Source: Dongia sedimenti
Lineage (GTDB): Bacteria; Pseudomonadota; Alphaproteobacteria; Dongiales; Dongiaceae
DNA: 64,000 bases
Assembly: GCA_030715195.1 (NCBI GenBank)
Contig: JAUYVI010000001.1
Location: 124,001-188,000, forward strand
Direction of reading: 5' to 3'
This document shows positions 1-9,400 of this stretch, piece by piece (positions within the stretch are counted from its first letter, which is position 1; every line of letters starts with the position of its first letter). A program made the translations under genes and the position numbers. The notes below the pieces were generated by a model. That model did not search any database. It was not told the DNA's origin and saw nothing but the letters and a program-made list of their open reading frames with translations.

Positions 1-216
1 ACGAACCATGAAGCCGTCGCCAAGGCAATCGGCGCGACCGACAAGGTTGCCGCCGAGGGCCGGATCCAGTTCGATCCGAAGACTCATCTGTCGGTGCAGG
101 GCGACGACAACGTGCCGCTGCTGTTCTTCCAGATCTGGAAGGGCGACCGCGTCCTGATCCAGCCCGACAAGTTCAGCACCGGCGAATTTCAGCTGCCGCC
201 CTGGATGAGCAAGTGA
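1..216 (+). CDS. C-terminal end of a Liv-type ABC substrate-binding protein (partial)
   Basis: The open frame enters from the left edge and stops at the TGA at 214-216, giving 71 residues. They read as the C-terminal end of a periplasmic Leu/Ile/Val-type binding protein: the run VPLLFFQIWKGDRV followed by a short tail ending PPWMSK is typical of these solute receptors. The ATPase and permease genes of the same transporter follow directly, the first 31 bases downstream. The signal peptide and binding cleft lie outside the window, so the substrate cannot be judged. Confidence 0.75.
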   Translation, partial: TNHEAVAKAIGATDKVAAEGRIQFDPKTHLSVQGDDNVPLLFFQIWKGDRVLIQPDKFSTGEFQLPPWMSK

Positions 217-247
217 GATCGGGCGGGTTGAAGACACGGCATGGCGC

Positions 248-976
248 ATGCCCCTGCTGACCGTCGAATCCGCTTCGAAATCCTTCGGCGCGCTCCGTGC
301 CGTGGACGGGGTGTCGTTCTCGGTCGAGCCCGGCGAGCTCTTCGGCATCGCCGGGCCGAACGGGAGCGGCAAGAGCACGCTCTTCAACCTCATCTCCGGT
401 ATTCCCTTCGGCCCCGATAGCGGAAGGATCCTGTTCGCCGGGGAAGATCTCGCCGGCCGCAAGGGCCATCAGATCGCGCGGCTGGGCCTGGTGCGGACCT
501 TTCAGCGCGAAACTGCCTTCGACACGCTGAGCGTCTTCGACAATGCGCTGATGGGGGCCACCTATGGCGGCAAGGGCCCAGTGCCCGAAGAGCGCAGCGC
601 CGAAGCGCTCGCCTTCGTCGGCTTCGCGCCGGCGGATTTCGACCGCAAGGCCGCTGAACTCTCGGTCTACGACCGCAAGCGCCTGATGCTGGCGAGCGCG
701 CTTGCCCTCTCGCCGCGCCTGCTCCTGCTGGATGAACCCGCCTCCGGCCTCACCAAGCCGGAGATCGAGGCGCTGATCGCGCTCATCCGCCGGATCGCGG
801 CCACCGGTGCCACGATCCTGTTGATCGAGCATGTCCTGACGGTGCTGCTGGCGCTCTCGCAGCGGCTGATGGTGCTGAACGAGGGCAGCCTCCTGGTGCT
901 CGACCGCCCGGATGTCGTGGTCCGCGATCCCCGCGTGATCCGCGCCTACCTCGGCGATCGGAGGCACGTGGCGTGA
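248..976 (+). CDS. Liv-type ABC transporter ATP-binding protein (LivG-like), system I
   Basis: A 242-residue cytoplasmic ATPase of a branched-chain amino-acid type (HAAT) importer. Walker A is GPNGSGKST at residues 36-44 and Walker B is LLLLDEP near 157-163. The C-loop reads LSVYDRK instead of LSGGQ; LivG proteins usually have a relaxed signature but this one is further off. The length (242) is normal. It ends with a GTGA overlap into the second ATPase, so the two are probably translationally coupled. Substrate unknown; the adjacent M20 hydrolase suggests an acylated or amide-linked amino compound (inference). Confidence 0.9.
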   Translation: MPLLTVESASKSFGALRAVDGVSFSVEPGELFGIAGPNGSGKSTLFNLISGIPFGPDSGRILFAGEDLAGRKGHQIARLGLVRTFQRETAFDTLSVFDNALMGATYGGKGPVPEERSAEALAFVGFAPADFDRKAAELSVYDRKRLMLASALALSPRLLLLDEPASGLTKPEIEALIALIRRIAATGATILLIEHVLTVLLALSQRLMVLNEGSLLVLDRPDVVVRDPRVIRAYLGDRRHVA

Positions 977-1701
977 GCGATCTCCTCGAAGTCGAGGCGC
1001 TGGAGAGCGGCTATGGCCGCATCGGCATCCTGCATGGCATCTCGCTCGCGACCGGCGGTCACAATGTCGGCCTGTTCGGCCCGAATGGCCACGGCAAGAC
1101 GACTCTGCTGCGCACGATTTCCGGCGTGATCCGTGCGACCCGCGGCAAGATCCGCTTCGCCGGCGAGGACGTCACCGCCTGGCCGGCGCGCCGCATCGTC
1201 GAGCTCGGGCTCCTGCACGTGCCGCAAGGCAGCCGCCTGTTCCCCGATCTCACCATCCGCGAGACCTTGCGCCTCGGTGCCTGGCCGCGGCGGGCGCGAC
1301 CGCGCGAGGCGCGCAACCTGGAACGCGCCGTCGCAATCTTCCCCCGGCTGAAGGAGCGCTGGAACCAGCCGGTGAAGACCCTCTCCGGCGGCGAGCGCCA
1401 GATGGTCGCGATCTCGGTCGCGCTGATGGGCGATCCGAAGCTCTTGATTCTCGACGAGCCCACCCTCGGTCTCGCGCCCCGCTTGAAGGACGAGCTCTGC
1501 GCGGCGATCCGCCAGGTCTCCGACGAAGGCGTTCGCCTGGTCGTGGTCGAGCAGGACGTCGAGTTCCTGCTCGATCTCGCCGATCATCTCTATCTCGTCA
1601 ATCACGGCGAGATCGCCGCGGAGATCCGTCCCGGCGAGAGCATGAACCACCAGGCGATCATGGAAATGTATTTCGGCCGCGAACTGGGTCCCCTCACATG
1701 A
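973..1701 (+). CDS. Liv-type ABC transporter ATP-binding protein (LivF-like), system I
   Basis: A 242-residue second ATPase of the same importer, expected to pair with the LivG-like subunit. Walker A is GPNGHGKTT (about residues 36-44), the signature LSGGERQ is intact (near 139) and Walker B is LLILDEPTLGL. The GTG start at 973 overlaps the preceding stop; the stop overlaps the ATG of the permease at 1698. The tight overlaps place the system in one operon. Confidence 0.9.
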   Translation: MSDLLEVEALESGYGRIGILHGISLATGGHNVGLFGPNGHGKTTLLRTISGVIRATRGKIRFAGEDVTAWPARRIVELGLLHVPQGSRLFPDLTIRETLRLGAWPRRARPREARNLERAVAIFPRLKERWNQPVKTLSGGERQMVAISVALMGDPKLLILDEPTLGLAPRLKDELCAAIRQVSDEGVRLVVVEQDVEFLLDLADHLYLVNHGEIAAEIRPGESMNHQAIMEMYFGRELGPLT

Positions 1702-2582
1702 CCGTGCTCGGCCAGATCCTGTTGAGCGCCCTGTTCCAGGGCTCGCTCTACGCCATGATGGCGGTGGGGCTGGCGCTGGTCTGGACCACGATCGGCGTGT
1801 TCAATTTCTGCCACGGCGTGCTGATGACCTTGGGCGCCTATCTCGCCTGGCAATTCGTGGATCCCGAGGCGCTGGGCCTGCCGATGTTTGTCGCTTTGCC
1901 GCTGGCGCTGCTGGTCGTCGCGGCGATCGGGTTCGCGCTGCAGGCACTGCTGATCCGCCCCTTCATCGGTCGCGGCGACGTCGTCCTGGTGGCGGTGATC
2001 ACCACGCTTGCGGCCTCCTCCATCCTGAAGAACGGCACGCTGCTGGTCTGGGGCCCGCGGCCGAAGAGCATCCCGCCGCTCGCCCCGGACACGATCGCGC
2101 TCGGTGCCAGCAACGTCTCGGCGCATCAGCTGGCGATCATCGCGATCACGCCGGTCGTTCTCGGCCTGGTCTGGCTGTTCCTCAACCGGACGCGCGTGGG
2201 CCTCGCCTTGCGTGCCGTGGCGCAGAACGAGGATGCCTGCCAGCTCGTCGGCATGAACGTGACCGCGCTCTATGCGCTGGCTTTCGGCCTGGCGGCGGCG
2301 CTCGCCGCCCTGGCCGGGATCTTCTTCGGCGGCTTCAAGTTCATGTCCCCCGACATGGGCACTGAGCCGCTGACCAAGGCGCTGGTCGTGGTGATCTTCG
2401 GCGGGATCGCCAATATCACAGGCCCGATCCTCGCCGCCTATATCATCGGCTTGTTCGAGGCGGTCAGCATCTATTACGTCGGCTTCTACTGGACGCCGGC
2501 GCTCCTCTTCGCCGTGCTGATTGTGGTCCTGATGGTGCGCCCGGAAGGCCTGTTCGCCCGTTCCAGCCGGGGGCTCGCATGA
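1698..2582 (+). CDS. Liv-type ABC permease (LivH-like), system I
   Basis: A 294-residue inner-membrane permease with about eight hydrophobic segments. The N-terminal motif GSLYAMMAVGLALVWTTIG and the FNFCHG segment are typical of LivH, as is the late stretch FGGIANITGPILAA. Normal length. ATGA overlaps occur at both ends, so it belongs in the middle of the transporter operon. Forms a heterodimer with the LivM-like protein that follows. Confidence 0.9.
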   Translation: MTVLGQILLSALFQGSLYAMMAVGLALVWTTIGVFNFCHGVLMTLGAYLAWQFVDPEALGLPMFVALPLALLVVAAIGFALQALLIRPFIGRGDVVLVAVITTLAASSILKNGTLLVWGPRPKSIPPLAPDTIALGASNVSAHQLAIIAITPVVLGLVWLFLNRTRVGLALRAVAQNEDACQLVGMNVTALYALAFGLAAALAALAGIFFGGFKFMSPDMGTEPLTKALVVVIFGGIANITGPILAAYIIGLFEAVSIYYVGFYWTPALLFAVLIVVLMVRPEGLFARSSRGLA

Positions 2583-3583
2583 AGCTCTCCGGATTCAAGC
2601 GCGAACTGTGCGGAATGATCCTCGGCCTCGCGGTGCTCGCGATCCTGCCAGTCTTCATCCAGGACACCTATCTCCGCCATCTGCTCATCATGATCTTCGT
2701 CTACGGCATGGTGGCGGCGAGCTGGGATCTCAGCCTCGGCTATGGCGGCGTGTTCAACTTCGGCCATCTCGCGCTGTTCGGCGTCGGTCTCTACACCTAT
2801 GCGCTGCTGACCAAGCAGCTCGGCGTCGATCCCTGGCTGGCTCTGGCCGCATCCGGCGGTGCGGCGGTGATCGCGGCCGGCCTCATGGTGATCCCGATCC
2901 TGCGGCTCAAAGGCATCTATGTCGTCCTGCTGAGCTTCGCCTTCAGCCAGTTGATCCTTCAGGTCATCGTCAGCCAGTCCGATTATACCGGCGGCAATCA
3001 AGGCATGGTGATGGTGCCGGCGCTGAAGCTCGGCGACCACAACATGATGCGAGACAAGAAGCTCGCCTATTATTACATCGCCCTCACACTGCTTTCGGCC
3101 TGCCTGCTGTTCTTGCGGGTTTTCGTCCGCTCGGCGCTGGGTAAGAGCATCGTGGCGCTGCGCGACAACGAGGAATACGCGGTCAGCCGCGGCGTCTCGC
3201 TCGGCCGCCAGCGCCTGCTGACGCTGACCGGCAGCGCGCTCTTCACCGGCATCGCCGGCGGGTTCTACGGCGGCTATTTCCGCAACACCTCGACCGACGT
3301 CTTCGGCATCGATCTCACCACCCTGATCCTCAGCATGGTGCTGCTCGGCGGAAGGGCGACGATCTACGGCCCACTCCTGGCGTCCCTGGCGCTGACCCTG
3401 CTCTCCGAGGCCACCGCCGATATCGGCGTCTGGCGGCCGATCATCATCGGCGCGGTCATCATCCTGGTCCTGCTGGTCTATCCCGGCGGGCTGGCCGGTG
3501 CGTTGACGGCCGGCTGGCGGCGCCTCTCAGCAATGCGCACGCCGCGCGGGCAAGGCGCGGCGATCAACAAGGTGGCATCATGA
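2579..3583 (+). CDS. Liv-type ABC permease (LivM-like), system I
   Basis: A 334-residue inner-membrane permease. The segments SLGYGGVFNFGHLALFGVG and GIAGGFYGGY are hallmarks of the LivM family. About nine or ten membrane segments and a basic C-terminal tail (around residues 307-334). The start overlaps the LivH-like stop (ATGA) and its own stop overlaps the start of the M20 hydrolase, so the transporter and the hydrolase are co-transcribed. Confidence 0.9.
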   Translation: MKLSGFKRELCGMILGLAVLAILPVFIQDTYLRHLLIMIFVYGMVAASWDLSLGYGGVFNFGHLALFGVGLYTYALLTKQLGVDPWLALAASGGAAVIAAGLMVIPILRLKGIYVVLLSFAFSQLILQVIVSQSDYTGGNQGMVMVPALKLGDHNMMRDKKLAYYYIALTLLSACLLFLRVFVRSALGKSIVALRDNEEYAVSRGVSLGRQRLLTLTGSALFTGIAGGFYGGYFRNTSTDVFGIDLTTLILSMVLLGGRATIYGPLLASLALTLLSEATADIGVWRPIIIGAVIILVLLVYPGGLAGALTAGWRRLSAMRTPRGQGAAINKVAS

Positions 3584-4743
3584 CGGCATTGCTCCGACCG
3601 GCGACGGAGATCCTGGAAAAGCTCGTCGGTTTCGACACGGTCAGCCGCAATTCCAATCTCGCCTTGATCGAATGGATTGCGCGGCATCTCGCCGGGCAAG
3701 GCGTCGCGGCGACCGTCCTCAAGAGCCCGGACGGCACCAAGGCCAATCTCTTCGCCAGCATCGGCCCCAGGACCGACGGCGGCATCGTGCTCAGCGGCCA
3801 TACCGATGTGGTCCCGGTCGACGGCCAGATCTGGCTGCGCGATCCGTTCCGCATGACGTCGGAGAACGGACGCTATTACGGCCGCGGCACCACCGACATG
3901 AAAGGCTATATCGCCTGCGTGCTGGCCTTGGTGCCGCAGCTGCTGCAGGCGCGGCTGAAGCGGCCGGTGCATTTCGCCTTCAGCTATGACGAGGAGGTCG
4001 GCTGCTTCGGCGCACATGGCCTCGTCGACCACATCAAGGCCGCGGGGATCCGACCCCACATGGCCTTCATCGGTGAGCCCACGCGCATGCAGGTGGTCAA
4101 CGGCCACAAGGGGAGCTGCGGGATGCTGACCAGCATCACCGGCCGGTCCTGCCATTCCTCGCGCACCGATCTCGGCGCCAACGCGATCTATGCTGCGATG
4201 GATGTGGTCGCCGTTCTGCGGCGCCGGGCGGAGGCGCTGGAAGCCGACCCCAGCGACACGATGTTCGATCCGCCCTACACGACGGTCAGCGTCGGTGTGC
4301 TGAATTCCGGCACGGCGCGCAATGCCGTGCCCGGCGATGCGACGATCCAATGGGACATCCGCGCGACCCGTCCCGGCATGCTCGACCCGATCCGCCAGGA
4401 GCTGGATGCGGAGGTGCGCGGCCGGATCCTGCCGGCTTTGCGCGCGCGCCACGCGGGCGCGGAGATTGCGACCGAGACGATCTACGACGTGCCGCCGCTG
4501 ACGCCGGAACCGGATGCGGAAGCGGAAGTGCTGGCGAAACGGCTCGCCGGCACCAACGATGCGACGACCGCGCCTTATGGTTCGGAGGCCGGCATCTTCC
4601 AGCAGGCGGGCATCCCGACCATCATCTGCGGCCCCGGCGACATCGCCCAGGCGCATATCGCCGACGAGTGGATCGAAGTCTCCGAGCTCGAGAGCTGTCT
4701 CGGTTTCCTCGCGCGGCTGGTGAAGCACGAGAGCGCAAGCTGA
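3580..4743 (+). CDS. argE: ArgE/DapE-type M20 metallohydrolase (acetylornithine deacetylase-like)
   Basis: A 387-residue dinuclear zinc amidohydrolase of peptidase family M20A. Expected metal ligands are visible: H74 in SGHTDVVPVDG, D106 in GRGTTDMKG, the E138-E139 pair in SYDEEVGC, a glutamate in GEPT and a late histidine in IAQAH. The length and motifs are those of alphaproteobacterial ArgE, which removes the acetyl group from N-acetylornithine. Its position as the last transporter-coupled gene (ATGA overlap with the permease) suggests that it hydrolyses an imported N-acyl amino compound rather than serving arginine synthesis; that part is inference. Confidence 0.85.
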   Translation: MTALLRPATEILEKLVGFDTVSRNSNLALIEWIARHLAGQGVAATVLKSPDGTKANLFASIGPRTDGGIVLSGHTDVVPVDGQIWLRDPFRMTSENGRYYGRGTTDMKGYIACVLALVPQLLQARLKRPVHFAFSYDEEVGCFGAHGLVDHIKAAGIRPHMAFIGEPTRMQVVNGHKGSCGMLTSITGRSCHSSRTDLGANAIYAAMDVVAVLRRRAEALEADPSDTMFDPPYTTVSVGVLNSGTARNAVPGDATIQWDIRATRPGMLDPIRQELDAEVRGRILPALRARHAGAEIATETIYDVPPLTPEPDAEAEVLAKRLAGTNDATTAPYGSEAGIFQQAGIPTIICGPGDIAQAHIADEWIEVSELESCLGFLARLVKHESAS

Positions 4744-4774
4744 CGCCGAGAAGAATAACAGGGGAGAGTTTCGC

Positions 4775-5677
4775 ATGTATGCCGGGCCGATCATCGATGC
4801 CCATACCCATCTCTGGAACCTCTCGATGGACCGGCATCCCTGGCTGCGTCCTTCCGATGGCGAGGTCCAGGCCTTGGGCGGGCTCGAGCGGATCCGGAGG
4901 AATTACGGCGTCGAGGATTACCGCGCGGCGAGCGCCAGGCAGGGCATCATCGCCAGCGTCCATATCGAGGCGCTGTGGGACGCGCAGGATCCCGTCGGCG
5001 AGACCCGCTGGCTGGAGACCCTCGACAAGAGCGACGGCATCGCCTGCCGCTATGTCGGCGCCGCCCCGTTCGGCACGCCGCAGGCGGCCGCCGTCCTGGA
5101 AGAGCAGGCCGGCTACAAGCGCATGGTGGGCATCCGCGCCGTGCTCAGCCATCACCCGACGCTGCCGGCCAAGAGCTTCGCGCCGCGGGGTGATCTCGCC
5201 TTCGATGCGGCCTGGCGCGAGGATTTCGCGCGCTTGGCGCGGCTCGGCCTCACGCTCGAGCTGATGATGTATCCCTATCAACTCGACGGCGTGATCGAGA
5301 TCGCGCGCAGCAACCCGGACCTCACGCTGGTCATCAACCACTGCGGCAGCCCGATCGACCGGGACGAGCAAGGCCTGGCGCGCTGGCGCTCGGCGATCAT
5401 CACGCTGGCCCGCGAGCCGAACATCATGATCAAGGTCTCGAACATCCAGGCTTATGATCCGAGCCCGACCTATGACAGCGTGCGCGCGGTCGCGCGCCAT
5501 TGCATCGAGAGCTTCGGCGTCAATCGCAGCATCCTCGCCACCGATTGGCCGGTGATCACCCTCACCAACACCTTCGACGAGGTCTATGATCTTTTCCGGC
5601 GCATCACCGCCGATCTCGGCGCGGCGGAACAGCAGGCGCTGTTCCACGACAACGCGAAGCGGCTCTACCGGCTCTGA
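4775..5677 (+). CDS. Amidohydrolase family 2 protein (PDC-lactonase/TIM-barrel hydrolase type)
   Basis: A 300-residue TIM-barrel hydrolase of the amidohydrolase_2 family. The N-terminal metal motif DAHTHLW (residues 8-14) is followed by HCGSPID in the centre and ATDWPV near the C terminus, where the catalytic aspartate is expected. Relatives include 2-pyrone-4,6-dicarboxylate lactonase and other lactone or carboxylate hydrolases. A GGGGAGAG ribosome-binding sequence precedes ATG 4775; the gene lies 31 bases after the M20 gene, probably in the same operon. It may process the product of that hydrolase. Confidence 0.8.
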   Translation: MYAGPIIDAHTHLWNLSMDRHPWLRPSDGEVQALGGLERIRRNYGVEDYRAASARQGIIASVHIEALWDAQDPVGETRWLETLDKSDGIACRYVGAAPFGTPQAAAVLEEQAGYKRMVGIRAVLSHHPTLPAKSFAPRGDLAFDAAWREDFARLARLGLTLELMMYPYQLDGVIEIARSNPDLTLVINHCGSPIDRDEQGLARWRSAIITLAREPNIMIKVSNIQAYDPSPTYDSVRAVARHCIESFGVNRSILATDWPVITLTNTFDEVYDLFRRITADLGAAEQQALFHDNAKRLYRL

Positions 5678-5720
5678 GCCGGCGCGGAACCGATTTCAGC
5701 TCTTTTGATGAGCCCGATAA

Positions 5721-6788
5721 TCAAGGAATGATCTTGCGGCGCCTTAGCTCCGCGAAATGGCGCGCGAACATGGCCTCGCTGTCCTCCATGTCGCTGAAGC
5801 CGGCCTGGCGCAGCTTGGTGGTGCTCGAGATCACGTCGAAGTCGCAGCGGAACACGAAATCGCCAAAGCCCCAGGCGGCGGCCGCCTCGTAGGGCGTGTC
5901 GATCAGCCCGTGCTTCTTCACCACGCGCTGCCAGACCGGCGCCTTGTCGGCCATGAACTCGGTGAGGCGGATGGTCTGCTGGGCGCCGACGTCCATGTCG
6001 AACATTTGAGCGAGGCGCGGCCAGATCTGGTTCCAGCGGAACAGGTCGCCATTGGTGACGTTGTAGGCCTGGTTCGACGGGGCGGAGGTCGCCGCCCAGG
6101 CCGAGGCGCGCGCGAGCAGCGCCGCATCCGTCACCTGGGCGAGCCGACCGTAGCAATCGGGCGTGCCGGGAAAGCGCAGGGGCAGGCCCAGCTCCTTGCT
6201 GATCGCCGCATAGACGGCGAGCACCATGATGAGGCTCATCGGGCTGCCGACCGCGAAGCCGCAGACCACGTCCGGCCGCAGCACGCCGTAGTCCCAGGAT
6301 TTCCCGATCGAATTCGCTTTCAGCCAGTCTTCCTGGTCGTAGTAGAAATTGGGCGGCATGTGGCGCGGATCGTCCTCCCGCGCCGGCGTGGTGAACGGCC
6401 CGAGATGCACGCCGTAATACTTCGCGCCCTCATAGAGGATGACCCGCCGCAACGCGGGGGAGGCCGCCTCCGCCGCGCCCACCAGATTGGCGAGCAGGGC
6501 GAGATTCACCGAGACCTGGTCGGCCGGGCGCGCCTGTTCCTGATAGGCCGCATGGAAGATGTACTCGATGTCCGTCAATCCGCCGAGCGCGCGGCGCGCA
6601 TCGGCGGGATCGAGGAGATCGATCGGGATGTAGGTGGCGCGACTTTCGAAATTCGCTGCGCGGCGGGAGAGGGCGATGATCTCCCAATCGTCATCCGCGG
6701 AAAGGTGATCGACCAGATTGCGGCCGATCACGCCGAGGCCGCCGGAGACGATGGCGCGCTTGCGGCGGCCCGACGCTGATTCTGTCAC
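5721..6788 (-). CDS. PRISE-type SDR oxidoreductase (progesterone 5-beta-reductase/iridoid synthase-like)
   Basis: A 355-residue NAD(P)-dependent atypical short-chain dehydrogenase. The N-terminal Rossmann motif is GGLGVIG (residues 16-22). Instead of the usual YxxxK, the chain shows EGAKYYG and NFYYDQEDWL, which hold the lysine and tyrosine used by the PRISE family to reduce enone double bonds. Bacterial PRISE members are common but mostly uncharacterised. It is transcribed with the aminotransferase upstream (12-base gap), opposite to the transporter operon. The substrate is unknown; an unsaturated carbonyl compound is the family expectation. Confidence 0.85.
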   Translation of the reverse strand: MTESASGRRKRAIVSGGLGVIGRNLVDHLSADDDWEIIALSRRAANFESRATYIPIDLLDPADARRALGGLTDIEYIFHAAYQEQARPADQVSVNLALLANLVGAAEAASPALRRVILYEGAKYYGVHLGPFTTPAREDDPRHMPPNFYYDQEDWLKANSIGKSWDYGVLRPDVVCGFAVGSPMSLIMVLAVYAAISKELGLPLRFPGTPDCYGRLAQVTDAALLARASAWAATSAPSNQAYNVTNGDLFRWNQIWPRLAQMFDMDVGAQQTIRLTEFMADKAPVWQRVVKKHGLIDTPYEAAAAWGFGDFVFRCDFDVISSTTKLRQAGFSDMEDSEAMFARHFAELRRRKIIP

Positions 6789-6800
6789 GGAAATGGGTCC

Positions 6801-8156
6801 TCAGGCGGCGATGGCGTATTGTTTGGTGACCGCCTCGATCGCTTCCTTGAAGGTCTCGACCGTCCGGTCGAAATCCGCCTTGGTCGCGATCAGGGCGGGG
6901 GCGACCTCGATCGCCGTGCCGGCGGCGCCCACCAGCACACCCATGGCTTTCATCCGGTCGGCGATCGCCTTGGGCATCCTGGGATCGGGCAGCGCCTTGG
7001 TCCTGCGGTCGCTGGTGAAATCGATGGCGTGCCAATGCCCCAGTCCGCGGATGTCGCCGACGCAAGGGTGATCGCCGAGCGCGTCCTTGAGCGCCGCCTG
7101 GAAATAGACGCCGTTGTCGGCGGCTTTCTGGATCAGGTTCTCGCGCTTCTTGATCGCAATCACCGCAAGGGCGGCGGCGGCGCAGCCCGCATGGCCGCTG
7201 AATGTGTGCACATGCCGGAAATGCGGGATCGCGTCGGCGATCGCCTCCGTCGTCAGCACGGCGCCCATTGGCGCGTAGCCCGCGGTCAGCGCCTTCGCCA
7301 TGGTGATGATGTCCGGCACCACGTCGAAATGTTCCGTGGCGAACCACTTGCCGGTGCGTCCGAAGCAGCAGATGACCTCGTCGATGATCAGCAGAACGCC
7401 GTACTTGTCGCAGATCTCGCGCACCCGCTGCCAATAGGCCTTGGAGGGTATCTGCGTGCCGTTGGCCTGCATCACCGGCTCGCCGATGAAGGCCGCGACC
7501 AGTTCCGGACCCTCGTGCAGGATCTGCTGCTCGAGATAGTCGGCGCAAAACGCGAAGTACTCGTCCTCGCCCATGCCGAAGGGATTGCGATAGTTGCTGG
7601 GGTTCGGGATCTTGCTCACCCCGGGCATCATCGGATCCGGCGTGTTCGCGACCGAGAGATGATTGGTCAGCGCCATCGCCCCGGCCGTAGCACCATGATA
7701 GGCGTTCCAGCGGGAGATGATCTTGTAGGCATGGGGTTTCTTGCCGCTGCCGATCTGGTACTGCTTGGCGATCTTCACCGCCGATTCCACCGCCTCCGAC
7801 CCGCCGCTGACGAAGAAGGCGCGCGAAAGATCGCCCGGCGCCAGCGAAGCGAGCTGCTGCGCCAGCTGCACCATGGGCTCGGTCACGATCGAGACCGTGC
7901 CGGCGTAATGCATCCGGACCTGCTGGTCGTACATCGCCTTGGCAACCTCATGGTTGCCGTAGCCCAGGGAGTTGGCTCGGGTATAGGCGCTGATCATGTC
8001 GAGATGCGGCACGCCCGCGCCGTCGGTGATGGTGAGGCCGGAACCGGACTCGATCACGGCCGGGCCGTCGCGGCGAATATCGGCCGCGTCCACGATCGGA
8101 AAGATGCAGTGGTCGATCGCCAGGCTGGCCAGGTCGTTCTTCAACGCATTCGACAT
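6801..8156 (-). CDS. Class III PLP-dependent aminotransferase
   Basis: A 451-residue fold-type I aminotransferase. The PLP region is visible: the IIDEVICCFGRTG strand with the ring-nitrogen aspartate and the lysine in MAKALTAGYAPMGA. Members use omega-amino groups or alpha-keto acids such as pyruvate. I place the start at 8156 because AAGGA sits about six bases upstream and the protein then has the family's usual length; the frame stays open further upstream (to 8390) but that extension is not protein-like. It is the first gene of a minus-strand pair with the PRISE reductase and diverges from Liv-type system II, suggesting that it deaminates an imported amine. Confidence 0.88.
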   Translation of the reverse strand: MSNALKNDLASLAIDHCIFPIVDAADIRRDGPAVIESGSGLTITDGAGVPHLDMISAYTRANSLGYGNHEVAKAMYDQQVRMHYAGTVSIVTEPMVQLAQQLASLAPGDLSRAFFVSGGSEAVESAVKIAKQYQIGSGKKPHAYKIISRWNAYHGATAGAMALTNHLSVANTPDPMMPGVSKIPNPSNYRNPFGMGEDEYFAFCADYLEQQILHEGPELVAAFIGEPVMQANGTQIPSKAYWQRVREICDKYGVLLIIDEVICCFGRTGKWFATEHFDVVPDIITMAKALTAGYAPMGAVLTTEAIADAIPHFRHVHTFSGHAGCAAAALAVIAIKKRENLIQKAADNGVYFQAALKDALGDHPCVGDIRGLGHWHAIDFTSDRRTKALPDPRMPKAIADRMKAMGVLVGAAGTAIEVAPALIATKADFDRTVETFKEAIEAVTKQYAIAA

Positions 8157-8490
8157 GTCGATTCCTTGAATGGGCGGCCGGCACGACCTCCGGCCGGTGA
8201 ATCTGTTCTTCAGGCGCGCCGAGGGCCATGCCCGCGCCGCCTGTTCCGCGCCGCAGCATTCCGGCCCGAAGAAGGCCGTTCCCGTCATGGCAATTCCGAT
8301 CGCCAAGTCTAGGCGGACGGCGCGGCCTCCGGTCAAGTCCTTATGCGGGGCATCTTTCTTCGTGGGGTCCATCGAAAGGTGGATAGCCACCGCGAAGACT
8401 TGCCTTTCATCATCCGCATTGTGCGGTTGCGATATGGCCCTGCTGCAGGTGCGATGTTTCGCAGCCCGAGCGCTTCACGCGGAGGCCAGG
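8157..8490. other. Divergent intergenic region between aminotransferase and Liv-type system II
   Basis: A 334-base stretch between two divergent starts. Open frames run through it on both strands but neither gives convincing protein sequence, and both neighbours have good ribosome-binding sites at its edges. It must hold two promoters; I could not identify operators with confidence. Confidence 0.5.
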
Positions 8491-9345
8491 ATGAACCTGC
8501 TTCGGAAAGCCGAGGTTGCGATGCCGCCGCCGCCCGCCATGTCGGTTCCGGGCGATGTGCCGCCGGAACAGCGCCTGCTTCCCGGCGTCGAGAAGAAGCT
8601 GCGCCCCGGCGTGAAGGCGGGCCTGGTGGTCCAGGGCCTCAGCAAGAAGTTCGGCGGCATCTACGCGGTGAAGGATGTCTATCTCGACTGCCGCATCGGG
8701 CAGATCGTCGGGCTGATCGGCCCCAACGGCGCCGGCAAGACCACGATGATGAACCTGATCTCCGGCGCGCTGCGGCCGGACAGCGGCGTCGTCTTCATCG
8801 ACGGAGAAACCGTCAGCGCCGCCTCGCCGGCCGACTGCGCCGAGGCCGGCATCGCGCGCACCTTCCAGAACATCCGCCTGTTCAAGCGGATGACCGTGCG
8901 GCAGAACGTCGAGGTCGCGCGCATCACCCACCGCCGCGTCGCCAAGGGCAAGGAAAGCGGCCCGGGCGTCGATGAGATCCTGAAGCTGCTCAACCTGGAC
9001 GGACTGGCCGAGCTCAAGGCCGGCAATCTCCCCTATGGGCATCAGCGGCGGGTGGAGATCGCCCGCGCCATGGCGTTGTCGCCCCGCGTGATCCTGCTGG
9101 ACGAGCCTGCCGCCGGCATGAACGAGCAGGAATCCCGCGCCCTGATCGGCTCGGTGCAGATGATCCGCGACCGGTTCGGCTGCGGCGTCATCGTCATCGA
9201 CCACGACCTCAAGTTCATCATGGAGGTGAGCGAGCACCTTTATGTCATGCATCTCGGCGAGGTGATCGTGCATGGGCCGCCGGAGCAGGTGCGCCATGAC
9301 GAGCGGGTGATCGAAATCTATCTCGGGCGGAAGGCCCGCAAGTGA
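8491..9345 (+). CDS. Liv-type ABC transporter ATP-binding protein (LivG-like), system II
   Basis: A 284-residue ATPase of a second HAAT importer. Walker A is GPNGAGKTT at residues 77-85; the relaxed LivG signature LPYGHQRR and Walker B ILLDEPAAGM follow. I choose ATG 8491 because GGAGG lies at 8481-8485; the frame is open back to 8170 but that part is not protein-like. Even with this start there is an extra N-terminal stretch of about 40 residues rich in proline and basic residues before the ATPase fold begins, which is longer than usual. It leads an operon of five transporter genes. Confidence 0.88.
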   Translation: MNLLRKAEVAMPPPPAMSVPGDVPPEQRLLPGVEKKLRPGVKAGLVVQGLSKKFGGIYAVKDVYLDCRIGQIVGLIGPNGAGKTTMMNLISGALRPDSGVVFIDGETVSAASPADCAEAGIARTFQNIRLFKRMTVRQNVEVARITHRRVAKGKESGPGVDEILKLLNLDGLAELKAGNLPYGHQRRVEIARAMALSPRVILLDEPAAGMNEQESRALIGSVQMIRDRFGCGVIVIDHDLKFIMEVSEHLYVMHLGEVIVHGPPEQVRHDERVIEIYLGRKARK

Positions 9346-9400
9346 ACGCCGCTCCGGCGGACGTTCCGAAAAACCAGAATCGACCCAACAGGAGGCTTCA